7,618 bases of DNA from Porticoccaceae bacterium (GCA_028822945.1 JAPKCN010000088.1:1-7618); one strand, 5' to 3'. Shown: positions 1 to 6,450, counted from the first letter of the stretch. Notes: generated by a model from the letters alone, not told the origin. Made by a program: numbers and translations.

Positions 1-20
1 GTAACCTGTAACCTGTAACC
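1..20. repeat. Heptamer tandem repeat GTAACCT, 2.9 copies, cut by window edge
   Basis: The first 20 bases are two perfect copies of GTAACCT followed by GTAACC. The array touches the left edge, so more copies may lie outside the window. It sits about 30 bases before the ribB-type start codon, in what should be the spacer to the preceding gene. No function can be assigned from the sequence. It could be a slippage-prone spacer or a protein-binding repeat. Confidence 0.8.
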
Positions 21-51
21 AGACCGCCGGCATCGAGAGTAAGCAAACATT

Positions 52-1176
52 ATGATCCTCAATACAGTGGAAGAGTTAATCGAAGACATTCGCCAGGGTA
101 AAATGGTCATCCTCATGGATGATGAAGATCGTGAAAACGAGGGTGATCTAGTCATGGCCGCACCCATGGTCAGGGCGCAGGATATCAATTTTATGGCCAC
201 CTATGCGCGTGGCTTAATTTGCCTAACTCTCAGTGAACAACGCTGCACACAGCTAGCACTGGGGATGATGGTGGATAATAACGGGTCAAGCCACAGTACT
301 CCGTTTACATTGTCTATCGAGGCAGCTACTGGCGTTACTACGGGTATTTCTGCAGCAGATAGGGCACGGACAGTGCAGGCAGCAGTCAGCAGCACTGCAC
401 GTCCTGACAATATTGTCCAGCCAGGGCATATATTTCCCCTCAAGGCGCAACCTGGAGGCGTTTTAAGCCGGGCGGGACATACTGAAGCGGGTTGTGACCT
501 GGCGCGTCTGGCGGGCTTTGAACCGGCGGCAGTGATCGTCGAGATTATGAACGATGACGGCACTATGGGGCGCCGCGATGACCTCGAAAAGTTTGCTGCG
601 AAACACGCATTAAAAATTGGCACCATTGCCGATCTGATCCACTATCGTCTGGTGACCGAGAAAACTACGCGCTGCATCAACCAGCGCAAGGTCAATACCC
701 AGTACGGCGAATTTATGCTGAAAACCTACCTTGATAATGCGCGCAACGAAAAGCATTTTGCGCTAGTTATGGGCGATATTCAGAGCGTCGACTCACCTTT
801 AGTGCGAGTTCACGTGAATCGCTCAGCGCGTGATATCCTCGCGATTGAGGCCTCTGCTGACTACAAGGCGTGGTCGTTTCAGCGTGCAATGGAACGCATT
901 GCCGAGGAGGGCAAGGGTGCACTGGTGCTGCTCTACTACCCAGAGACTGCTGAGGACATAGATGCGAATATCGATCACTTACTAATGCCTAGCGAGCGTC
1001 GCAATCAATCTGCTGGGGAAGTGGTTTATCTGCAGATTGGTACTGGGTCACAAATTCTCATGGATTTAGGCATTCGTAAAATGCGTCTAATGAGTGCTCC
1101 ATTTAAATTTACAGGAATTTCGGGTTTCGACCTCGAGGTTACTGAATACGTCGACTATCACGATAAAGGGCTCTAA
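52..1176 (+). CDS. ribBA: 3,4-dihydroxy-2-butanone-4-phosphate synthase with degenerate GTP cyclohydrolase II domain (RibBX type)
   Basis: The protein has 374 residues. Residues 1-200 form the RibB domain, which converts ribulose 5-phosphate to 3,4-dihydroxy-2-butanone 4-phosphate plus formate in riboflavin synthesis. The acidic loop DDEDRENEGD is at 23-32. Glu28, His143 (in RAGHTEAG) and Glu164 correspond to the E. coli metal-site residues Glu38, His153 and Glu174. Residues 205-374 align with GTP cyclohydrolase II but lack its key parts. The three zinc cysteines are gone (the segment at 252-280 has no Cys), the LRQEGRG loop is replaced by LLYYPETAED around 293-302, and the catalytic Arg is not conserved. 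Such RibBX proteins are known in Proteobacteria. The second domain is therefore probably not a cyclohydrolase and may be regulatory or structural; the intact ribA further downstream fits this. The ATG is the first in frame, with a weak GAGAG about 12 bases upstream. Two bases separate the stop from ribH. Some databases name it ribB. Confidence 0.95.
   Translation: MILNTVEELIEDIRQGKMVILMDDEDRENEGDLVMAAPMVRAQDINFMATYARGLICLTLSEQRCTQLALGMMVDNNGSSHSTPFTLSIEAATGVTTGISAADRARTVQAAVSSTARPDNIVQPGHIFPLKAQPGGVLSRAGHTEAGCDLARLAGFEPAAVIVEIMNDDGTMGRRDDLEKFAAKHALKIGTIADLIHYRLVTEKTTRCINQRKVNTQYGEFMLKTYLDNARNEKHFALVMGDIQSVDSPLVRVHVNRSARDILAIEASADYKAWSFQRAMERIAEEGKGALVLLYYPETAEDIDANIDHLLMPSERRNQSAGEVVYLQIGTGSQILMDLGIRKMRLMSAPFKFTGISGFDLEVTEYVDYHDKGL
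1165..1170 (+). promoter_or_regulatory. Ribosome binding site for ribH
   Basis: AAAGGG lies at the 3' end of the ribBA reading frame, 8 bases before the ribH ATG. It is one of the clearer Shine-Dalgarno sequences of the operon and supports the ATG at 1179 as the start. Confidence 0.6.
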
Positions 1177-1178
1177 TT

Positions 1179-1661
1179 ATGAGTGAGTTCCGACCTCAAG
1201 AGAGGAATTTTTCAGTCGCGGGTGTGCGCTTTGCTGTAGTTGCAGCGCGCTGGAATGGGCAAATTACAGATGGTTTATTGGCCGGTGTTGAGCGGGTCGC
1301 AAAACGGCAGGCTATGGACGCCGGTGCTCTGCATATATTCCGTGTGCCAGGTGCGTTTGAGTTACCACTGGCGGCTCAGCAGGCCGCACGTAGTGGCCGC
1401 TTTGATGCGGTGATCGCGCTCGGCTGCGTTGTTCGCGGAGATACTCCGCATTTTGACTATATCTGTGCAGAGACCACTCGTGGACTCGGTCAGGTAGGCC
1501 TCCAAGAGGCTTTGCCCGTCACTTTTGGCTTGTTAACCACGGATAACCTGGAGCAGGCTCTGCAACGCTCGGGCACGACGGCCGAAAACAAAGGCGAAGA
1601 GGCAACTCTGACCGCGCTAGAGATGTTACTAACCTTAAAAAATATTGCGGATAATACCTAG
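1179..1661 (+). CDS. ribH: 6,7-dimethyl-8-ribityllumazine synthase
   Basis: This 160-residue protein condenses 5-amino-6-ribitylamino-uracil with 3,4-dihydroxy-2-butanone 4-phosphate to lumazine, the penultimate step of riboflavin synthesis. The length is normal for the family. The family motifs appear in order: ARWNGQITDGLL (23-34) near the substrate pocket, VPGAFELPLAAQ (56-67), ALGCVVRGDTPHFDYI (80-95) with the proposed general-base His91, PVTFGLLTTDN (113-123), and RSGTTAENKGEEA (130-142) of the phosphate-binding region. In other species the enzyme forms pentamers or 60-meric shells; the sequence alone does not tell which applies here. It follows the RibB gene after two bases, and nusB begins on the base after its TAG stop. 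Its substrates are supplied by the RibBX protein before it and, via RibD, by RibA downstream. The riboflavin synthase and ribD genes are not in the window and would be expected to the left. Confidence 0.97.
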   Translation: MSEFRPQERNFSVAGVRFAVVAARWNGQITDGLLAGVERVAKRQAMDAGALHIFRVPGAFELPLAAQQAARSGRFDAVIALGCVVRGDTPHFDYICAETTRGLGQVGLQEALPVTFGLLTTDNLEQALQRSGTTAENKGEEATLTALEMLLTLKNIADNT

Positions 1662-2105
1662 ATGGCTAATTTACGAGCGCGACAAAAAGCCCGACGAATG
1701 TTGGTACAGGCGCTCTATTCGTGGGATCTGGGGGGTGCTGATATTGGCACAGTCGATGCTCAGTATCGCGCCGATAACGACATGACTAAAGTGGACGGCG
1801 ATCTGTTTCGCACTGTACTGTTCGGCGTTGCCAAAAATTTAAACGAAATTGAAAATGCTTTTCGACCGCATTTAGATCGTGACCAACGACAACTCGATCC
1901 AATTTCACGCGCCGTGCTGCGGCTGTCGACCTATGAGCTATTGCATAGTATTGAGGTGCCTTACAAAGTGGTTATCAACGAAGGCGTTAATTTAGCAAAA
2001 ACCTTTGGTCCGGTGGATGCATTCAAGTTTATCAATGGTGTTCTCGATGGTATTGCCGCACGTAGTCGCGCCGCTGAGGTTGCCGACCGACAGCGCGGTG
2101 GATAG
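1662..2105 (+). CDS. nusB: Transcription antitermination factor NusB
   Basis: The 147-residue all-helical protein binds boxA RNA with ribosomal protein S10 (NusE) and promotes antitermination, chiefly of rRNA operons. The N-terminal RNA-binding helix reads RARQKARRMLVQALYSWDL (5-23). The conserved core includes ISRAVLRLSTYELL (81-94) and VPYKVVINEGVNLAKTFG (99-116), and the C-terminal helix carries FKFINGVLDGIA (121-132). All are typical of gammaproteobacterial NusB (about 139 residues in E. coli); the tail after 135 is a little longer and basic. The ATG directly abuts the TAG of ribH, so translation is probably coupled, and I see no strong ribosome binding site. Following ribH with nusB is a widely conserved order. 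Its 3' end overlaps the likely start of thiL by 8 bases. Confidence 0.97.
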   Translation: MANLRARQKARRMLVQALYSWDLGGADIGTVDAQYRADNDMTKVDGDLFRTVLFGVAKNLNEIENAFRPHLDRDQRQLDPISRAVLRLSTYELLHSIEVPYKVVINEGVNLAKTFGPVDAFKFINGVLDGIAARSRAAEVADRQRGG

Positions 2106-3102
2106 TGCAGAGCATGGCCAGTCTGCCCGCCGCGGTGAGTTTGCGCTGATCGAGCAGTACTTTAAAAACCTGACTGATCAGGATGGGGTATTACTGGGCA
2201 TTGGGGATGATGCGGCACTGGTTAATGCAACTGGTGGGCCGCACAGTGATTTAGTAGTGGCGACCGACAGTTTGTTGCAGTCGGTGCATTTCCCGGCAAT
2301 TGCGAGTGCTTATGATATCGGCCGTCGGACACTGTCTGTCAATCTCAGTGATTTTGCCGCTATGGGAGCAACTCCCCGCTGGTTCACTTTGGCGCTGAGT
2401 TTGCCAGTGGAAACCGCGAATTCTGTGTGGTTGGAGCAGCTGAGTGCGGGTCTAGCCGAGGTCGCTAATCGCGCGGGATGTGCATTAATTGGTGGAGATA
2501 CCACATGTGGCGCACTGGCGTTGACGGTGACTTTGATCGGCGAGGTGCCAACGGGGCAAGCGCTGCGTCGAGATGGAGCTCGGGAGGGCGACAGGTTATA
2601 TGTAACTGGCACTCTGGGCGACGGTGCTGGGGCCTTGCAGATGCTTTTAAAAGACGATGTGGCAACACAAGATCCACGCCTTTTTGAGCACTTTTATGCG
2701 CCTATACTGCGGCTTGACGAGGGTATCCGGTTGCGCAACCTCGCGAGTGCTTGTATCGACATCTCCGATGGTCTAATCGCCGATCTCTCGCACGTCTGCA
2801 CCGCGAGTGGGGTTGGGGCTGAGTTACAGCTTTCTGCGCTGCCGATCGAGCAACGTTTGCGGCGAGACTTTCCCGATCTCTGCACTGATTGGGCGCTGTC
2901 TGGTGGCGATGACTACGAGCTGTGTTTTAGTGTGCCTGAGACGCGCACTGGCGATCTATGTAAGCTTATCGAAACTGGCTATTTAGACGCCACTGAAATC
3001 GGCATAATTACTGCGTCTCGGGGTATAAGTTTACTTGGCGACGATGGTTGTAGAGTGCTCGTCGATAGTCAGTATTCGGGGTATGATCACTTTGCAGGCT
3101 AA
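2098..3102 (+). CDS. thiL: Thiamine-monophosphate kinase
   Basis: The enzyme phosphorylates thiamine monophosphate to thiamine diphosphate, using ATP. All family motifs are present, numbered from the chosen start: GEFALIEQYF (13-22), GIGDDAALV (34-42) and ATDSLLQSVHF (55-65), then VNLSDFAAMGATP (81-93), GGDTTCG (132-138), YVTGTLGDGAGAL (168-180), DISDGLIADL (221-230) and SGGDDYEL (268-275). These include the Asp-rich magnesium and nucleotide sites. The start is uncertain. The frame is open back to an ATG at 2005, but that would add residues encoded by out-of-frame nusB sequence. I prefer GTG at 2098, giving 334 residues against about 325 in the family and an 8-base overlap with nusB. A TTG at 2080 is another option. 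No good ribosome binding site is visible, so coupling to nusB is likely. The 3' end overlaps pgpA by 20 bases. Confidence 0.95.
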   Translation: MDSAEHGQSARRGEFALIEQYFKNLTDQDGVLLGIGDDAALVNATGGPHSDLVVATDSLLQSVHFPAIASAYDIGRRTLSVNLSDFAAMGATPRWFTLALSLPVETANSVWLEQLSAGLAEVANRAGCALIGGDTTCGALALTVTLIGEVPTGQALRRDGAREGDRLYVTGTLGDGAGALQMLLKDDVATQDPRLFEHFYAPILRLDEGIRLRNLASACIDISDGLIADLSHVCTASGVGAELQLSALPIEQRLRRDFPDLCTDWALSGGDDYELCFSVPETRTGDLCKLIETGYLDATEIGIITASRGISLLGDDGCRVLVDSQYSGYDHFAG

Positions 3103-3577
3103 TCCGACCTTCATCCAGTTACTGCGCTCGCCGACGCTATTGTTAGCCTTCGGCTTCGGTAGTGGTTTATCGCCGCGTGCGCCGGGTACTGCGGGTACCC
3201 TCGCCGCAATCCCAATCTGGTATGCGCTCAGTGGATTATCGCTCGGCCACTATGTTATCGCAGTTTATTTGGCGGCGGTGTTCGGTACGTTGATCTGCGG
3301 ACGCGCAGCCGAGCAAGTTGGCGTTCACGATCATGGAGGCATCGTCTGGGACGAGTTTGTTGGATTTTGGATTGCGATGGTAGCAGTTCCGCCCAGTTGG
3401 CTGGCATTAGTTCTGGGCTTCACACTGTTCAGATTGTTGGATATCGTCAAGCCCTGGCCGATTAGTTGGCTGGACAAGAATATTGACGGTGGACTAGGTA
3501 TTATGCTCGACGACATTGCCGCGGGACTGATTACTGCTCTTTTGCTGGCACTGCTTCGGGTAATAGGCATGTTGTGA
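3083..3577 (+). CDS. pgpA: Phosphatidylglycerophosphatase A, inner-membrane protein
   Basis: The 164-residue enzyme removes the phosphate of phosphatidylglycerol phosphate to make phosphatidylglycerol in the inner membrane. It matches the E. coli PgpA pattern throughout: FGFGSGLSPRAPGTAGTLAA (23-42), VHDHGGIVWDEFVGFW (81-96) with the conserved acidic and His residues of the active region, and FRLLDIVKPWPISW followed by DGGLGIMLDDIAAGL (116-149). Hydrophobic segments near 35-50, 55-72, 94-115 and 143-160 suggest about four membrane spans. The reading frame is open 48 bases further upstream, but the ATG at 3083 gives the usual N-terminus and the normal length. It overlaps the end of thiL by 20 bases, so expression is probably coupled. 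A GGGG lies too close to the ATG to be an ideal ribosome binding site. thiL-pgpA is a conserved pair in gammaproteobacteria. Confidence 0.95.
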   Translation: MITLQANPTFIQLLRSPTLLLAFGFGSGLSPRAPGTAGTLAAIPIWYALSGLSLGHYVIAVYLAAVFGTLICGRAAEQVGVHDHGGIVWDEFVGFWIAMVAVPPSWLALVLGFTLFRLLDIVKPWPISWLDKNIDGGLGIMLDDIAAGLITALLLALLRVIGML

Positions 3578-3599
3578 TTGTTGTAGATACATATATAGA
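3572..3599 (+). promoter_or_regulatory. Candidate sigma70-type promoter for ribA-hisF
   Basis: TTGTGA (3572-3577, including the pgpA stop codon) and TATAGA (3594-3599) are 16 bases apart and resemble the sigma70 -35 and -10 elements. Transcription would start near 3606, leaving a leader of about 85 bases before the ribA start. It lies at the beginning of the only long gap in the plus-strand gene run, which makes a secondary promoter plausible. An overlapping TATATA at 3592 is an alternative -10. This is a sequence match only. Confidence 0.4.
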
Positions 3600-3691
3600 G
3601 ACAATTTTGCGCCGTCGATAGCCACTGCACTAAAACTACCAGTTTACTCAATGGACTGGATAAACGATACAACTGCACTAGGAGTAATTGA
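3600..3691 (+). promoter_or_regulatory. ribA leader with ribosome binding site, direct repeat and competing short stems
   Basis: This untranslated stretch ends with AGGAG (3680-3684), 7 bases before the GTG of ribA. That is the best Shine-Dalgarno of the operon and fixes the GTG as start. The 9-mer ACTGCACTA occurs at 3624-3632 and again at 3672-3680, the second copy sharing its last base with the AGGAG. CCAGT (3639-3643) can pair with ACTGG (3655-3659), and the overlapping GTTTA (3642-3646) can pair with TAAAC (3661-3665); the two stems exclude each other. I do not see the conserved blocks of an FMN riboswitch. The ribosome binding site is solid; a regulatory role for the stems is speculation. 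Confidence 0.5.
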
Positions 3692-4285
3692 GTGGTTCTG
3701 CGTTATATACAATCGTCACGGCTGCCCACGCGCTGGGGCACTTTTGCCATTCACGGGTTTGAAGACCCGTTTAAAGGTAAAGAGCATATTGCCATCAGTA
3801 TGGGTTGCTGTGACGGCAGTCAAGCGCTATTGGTGCGTATTCACTCCGAGTGTTTGACCGGCGACGCCCTTGGTAGTCTGCGCTGTGACTGTGGTGAGCA
3901 ACTGCAAAAGGCGATGCAACATATTTCTGAGGTTGGACGTGGGGCAATATTGTATTTGCGGCAGGAGGGCCGCGGAATTGGTTTGGTGAATAAGATCAAA
4001 GCTTATCATTTACAGGATCAAGGTGCTGACACCGTTGAGGCTAATGAGAGGCTTGGGTTTGGAGCGGATATGCGCGACTACTCTATTTGTGCGCCGATGT
4101 TGCAGCATCTCGGTGCAACCCAGGTCGAGTTGATGACGAATAACCCGCGCAAGGTAAAGGCTTTGCGCGATCTCGGTATTGACGTTGTCAAACGAGTGCC
4201 CCTGACCGCCGAAAGTAACCCTCACAATGCCGCTTATTTGCGGACTAAGGCGGGCAAGTTAGGGCATCTATTTGGAGATCAATAG
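3692..4285 (+). CDS. ribA: GTP cyclohydrolase II, stand-alone and apparently active
   Basis: This 197-residue enzyme opens GTP to 2,5-diamino-6-ribosylamino-4-pyrimidinone 5'-phosphate, with formate and pyrophosphate, the first committed step of riboflavin synthesis. It is almost colinear with E. coli RibA (196 residues): zinc ligands Cys54, Cys65 and Cys67 in HSECLTGDALGSLRCDCG (51-68), the LRQEGRGIGL loop (89-98), and active-site Tyr105, Asp126 and Arg128 in LGFGADMRDYS (121-131). LMTNNPRKV is at the expected later position. The start is GTG, supported by AGGAG 7 bases upstream and by the E. coli-like N-terminus. Every catalytic residue lost from the C-terminal half of the upstream RibBX protein is present here, so this is presumably the cell's working cyclohydrolase. 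It sits 114 bases after pgpA, probably with a promoter of its own, and 2 bases before hisF. Confidence 0.97.
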   Translation: MVLRYIQSSRLPTRWGTFAIHGFEDPFKGKEHIAISMGCCDGSQALLVRIHSECLTGDALGSLRCDCGEQLQKAMQHISEVGRGAILYLRQEGRGIGLVNKIKAYHLQDQGADTVEANERLGFGADMRDYSICAPMLQHLGATQVELMTNNPRKVKALRDLGIDVVKRVPLTAESNPHNAAYLRTKAGKLGHLFGDQ

Positions 4286-4287
4286 CC

Positions 4288-5085
4288 ATGTTTGAAATAA
4301 AAACTTACACCAATAGTGGTCTGGCAAAGCGCATTATTCCCTGCCTAGATGTCGATAAAGGACGCGTCGTCAAAGGTATTCAGTTTGTCGATATTCGCGA
4401 TGCCGGCGATCCTGTAGAAATCGCAAGGCGCTACAACGAGCAGGGCGCTGACGAGATTACATTTCTCGATATTACCGCCAGCCATGAGGCACGTGATACC
4501 ACATTGCACACGGTCGAGCGCATGGCCGGCGAGGTATTTATTCCACTGACTGTGGGCGGCGGTGTGCGCGAACTTGCAGATATTAGAAATCTGCTAAATG
4601 CTGGGGCCGATAAAGTGGCGATTAATTCGGCTGCGGTGAGCAACTCTGAATTTGTTCGCGTCGCGGCACAGAGGTTTGGTTCGCAGTGTATTGTTGTGGC
4701 GATCGACGCCAAGCAGGTAAAGCGCGGTGCAGCGATTGGCTGGGAAATCTTCACCCATGGCGGTCGAAAGCCGACTGGCATAGACGCTATTGAATGGGCG
4801 ACCCAGATGGCTAACTACGGCGCGGGTGAGTTATTGCTTACCAGTATGGATCGCGATGGCACAAAAAATGGCTTTGATCTGTCGCTAACGTCAGCAGTTA
4901 GCCACGCCGTACCTGTGCCAGTGATAGCATCGGGCGGAGTAGGCAACCTACAGCACCTGGTTGATGGGGTCACGCTCGGTGCCGCAGACGCCGTACTCGC
5001 TGCGAGTATTTTTCACTTTTCTGATTACACTATTCCCGAGGCCAAGCGCTTTATGCGCAGACACGGTGTAGTCGTTCGCGACTAG
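4288..5085 (+). CDS. hisF: Imidazole glycerol phosphate synthase, cyclase subunit HisF
   Basis: HisF uses ammonia delivered by HisH to cyclise PRFAR to imidazole glycerol phosphate and AICAR, joining histidine and purine synthesis. The 265 residues form a complete (beta/alpha)8 barrel. LAKRIIPCLDVDKGRVVKG (12-30) carries catalytic Asp21 (Asp11 in Thermotoga). TVGGGVR (88-94) and GADKVAINSAA (106-116) follow, then VVAIDAK (136-142) with the second catalytic Asp140, LLTSMDRDGTKNGFD, and VIASGGVGN with AASIFHF for phosphate binding. The N-terminus is unusual: about 11 residues (MFEIKTYTNSG) precede the normal family start, and no in-frame ATG, GTG or TTG lies closer to it. GGAG at 4274-4277, 10 bases upstream, supports this ATG. 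It lies 2 bases after ribA, and no hisH, hisA or hisI is seen. The cyclase assignment is firm; placement in a riboflavin operon is unusual. Confidence 0.96.
   Translation: MFEIKTYTNSGLAKRIIPCLDVDKGRVVKGIQFVDIRDAGDPVEIARRYNEQGADEITFLDITASHEARDTTLHTVERMAGEVFIPLTVGGGVRELADIRNLLNAGADKVAINSAAVSNSEFVRVAAQRFGSQCIVVAIDAKQVKRGAAIGWEIFTHGGRKPTGIDAIEWATQMANYGAGELLLTSMDRDGTKNGFDLSLTSAVSHAVPVPVIASGGVGNLQHLVDGVTLGAADAVLAASIFHFSDYTIPEAKRFMRRHGVVVRD
5069..5084. terminator. Perfect hairpin over the hisF stop codon, possible terminator
   Basis: TAGTCG-TTCG-CGACTA forms a 6-bp perfect stem with a four-base UUCG loop on the plus strand, covering the last hisF codons and its stop. The gap to the convergent anti-sigma gene is only 15 bases, so a terminator for either direction must lie in or near coding sequence. 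Neither side has a run of T, so it is not a classical intrinsic terminator. It may help block readthrough or protect the 3' end, or be coincidental. Confidence 0.3.
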
Positions 5086-5100
5086 CGGCTGCACCTCTAC

Positions 5101-5766
5101 TTAGCGTGGGTTGATACGCAACAAGTTATTCATAATAAATCCAAGCGGGCTAGATAACTTGATGGGCGCCGATTGCGCCGATAAACAAATACACTCGCCA
5201 TTCTGTGCGCCCATTGGTTGATGGGTATCTCCTGGTTTACGCAAAATAAAGTCACCCTCGCTGTAAACCGACCGCTCATCCGAAAAACTACCCTTCAAGA
5301 CCACCGTATACTCTAATCCTCCATGATCATGCTTGGGTGTTTTGCCTCCAGCGCAGATGCGATGCAACGCGACTTCGAATTTCTTTTGCCCAGTTTTCAA
5401 ACTCGCCACATCCACTGACCCAGACAGCCGTCTCCAAAGCGGTGGATTGTCATCTGCTTCAATGAGTTTATTCACCGATGGGGGGTAGTCTCCTACTTGG
5501 GAGTATTTGTCGGGTTCACTCGCGCCATCTTCTAGCCGGTCGATGCGCTCCATGACACTTGCGAAAAGTGCCTCGTCTACTGGCTCTGCTTGACTGTCTT
5601 CCATGAGTTTTGATCCTACCTGATCGAGTCTTAGCAAAGAATCGCGGCAGTGTGCACAAAAGTGTAGGTGTGCGGATACACAAATCGAAGCGGCTGTCTC
5701 TAAAGTTCCCGCAGAGAACTCTAATAGCATACTGGTCTCTGGGTGATGTACGGTTTTACTGTTCAT
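5101..5766 (-). CDS. chrR: ChrR-family zinc anti-sigma factor with C-terminal cupin domain
   Basis: The 221-residue protein should hold its ECF sigma factor inactive in the cytoplasm. The N-terminal anti-sigma domain has the zinc pattern H-x3-C-x2-C at His33, Cys37 and Cys40, plus His8 upstream; these equal His6, His31, Cys35 and Cys38 of Rhodobacter sphaeroides ChrR with a constant shift of two. After an acidic linker (about 56-110) the cupin domain carries His146, His148, Glu152 (in HDHGGLEYTVVLKG) and His182 (in PGDTHQP), matching ChrR His141, His143, Glu147 and His177 with a constant shift of five. Both metal sites are therefore intact. In R. sphaeroides the cupin domain is needed for the singlet-oxygen response. 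The ATG overlaps the end of the sigma gene by 11 bases, which suggests coupled synthesis. The signal sensed here is inferred from the family, not shown. Confidence 0.93.
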   Translation of the reverse strand: MNSKTVHHPETSMLLEFSAGTLETAASICVSAHLHFCAHCRDSLLRLDQVGSKLMEDSQAEPVDEALFASVMERIDRLEDGASEPDKYSQVGDYPPSVNKLIEADDNPPLWRRLSGSVDVASLKTGQKKFEVALHRICAGGKTPKHDHGGLEYTVVLKGSFSDERSVYSEGDFILRKPGDTHQPMGAQNGECICLSAQSAPIKLSSPLGFIMNNLLRINPR

Positions 5767-6421
5767 GGGTTAATTCATCCTGAAATTCGGCGGGGACCAA
5801 GATCTGCATCTTTTGCAGCGCAAGGCGAACTCGTGATTTTACCGTACCTAAAGGGAGACCGAGTTCTTCCGATGTCTCGGCGTGCGATTTTCCCTCAAGG
5901 TAGACCTTTCTGAGAATCTCGTCCTGCTCTTTAGGCAATTGCGCCAATGACTCTCTGAGCTTTTCTTCACTGCGCTTTTGCTGTAGCAAAAGTGTAGGCG
6001 TCTCTTCATCTGGCTCGTGCCAATAGTCTTCGTTTTCCAGTGGCAGGTGTTGGGTGTTGCTTTTACGACGCAACATGTCAATTCTGCAGTTCCGAGCGAC
6101 GGTGTAAATCCAAGTAGTCGCGGAAGCTTTTTCGGGATTATACCCGGCCGCTTTTTGCCATACCTTGATCATCACTTCCTGCACTAAGTCTTCATTCAGG
6201 CCAGGAAACCAGCCCTCGTGCCGGCTGGCTTGGGCAAAGCTCTTAATCAGCGGCGCATAGTGCTTAAAGAGATCAGCAAACGCAGCGCGATCGCGCGTTT
6301 CACCCACTGCTACAAGTAGGTTGCTCCATTGATCCGAGCGTTTAACTGATGATTGCAAGGGATTACTTTGTGCGGCCATATTAGGCTGCTCGCTTCTAGC
6401 TGTGATTTTATTGTACTTCAT
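5756..6421 (-). CDS. rpoE: ECF RNA polymerase sigma factor, ECF11 / RpoE-ChrR type
   Basis: This 221-residue group IV sigma factor directs RNA polymerase to stress promoters. Region 2 covers about 45-119, with AAFADLFKHYAPLIKSFA, EDLVQEVMIKVWQKA (77-91) for core binding, and ATTWIYTVARNCRIDMLRR (101-119) for -10 recognition. Region 4 covers about 155-205, with LPKEQDEILRKVYLEG and a helix-turn-helix around 178-200 (SHAETSEELGLPLGTVKSRV). No region 3 or extra C-terminal domain is present. The pairing with a ChrR-type anti-sigma factor that overlaps it, plus the upstream TGATCC promoter, places it in the ECF11 group typified by R. sphaeroides RpoE, which answers singlet oxygen. The ATG at 6421 directly follows an in-frame TAA but has no clear ribosome binding site. 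Met15 (ATG at 6379) would give a shorter N-terminus closer to most relatives and cannot be excluded. The symbol follows R. sphaeroides, not E. coli rpoE. Confidence 0.93.
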   Translation of the reverse strand: MKYNKITARSEQPNMAAQSNPLQSSVKRSDQWSNLLVAVGETRDRAAFADLFKHYAPLIKSFAQASRHEGWFPGLNEDLVQEVMIKVWQKAAGYNPEKASATTWIYTVARNCRIDMLRRKSNTQHLPLENEDYWHEPDEETPTLLLQQKRSEEKLRESLAQLPKEQDEILRKVYLEGKSHAETSEELGLPLGTVKSRVRLALQKMQILVPAEFQDELTHEQ

Positions 6422-6450
6422 AACAAGACAGACACTTTTTTATTGTAGTG

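Noticed and set aside
21..51. FMN riboswitch before the RibB-type gene
   Set aside because: Only 51 bases precede the start in this window and they contain none of the conserved RFN blocks; one could still lie to the left.
201..626. 141-codon minus-strand frame opposite ribBA
   Set aside because: It lies wholly within a strongly conserved gene on the other strand and resembles no protein family.
2005..2097. Long N-terminal extension of thiL starting at ATG 2005
   Set aside because: It would be encoded entirely by out-of-frame nusB sequence and adds residues not found in ThiL proteins; GTG 2098 gives a normal length.
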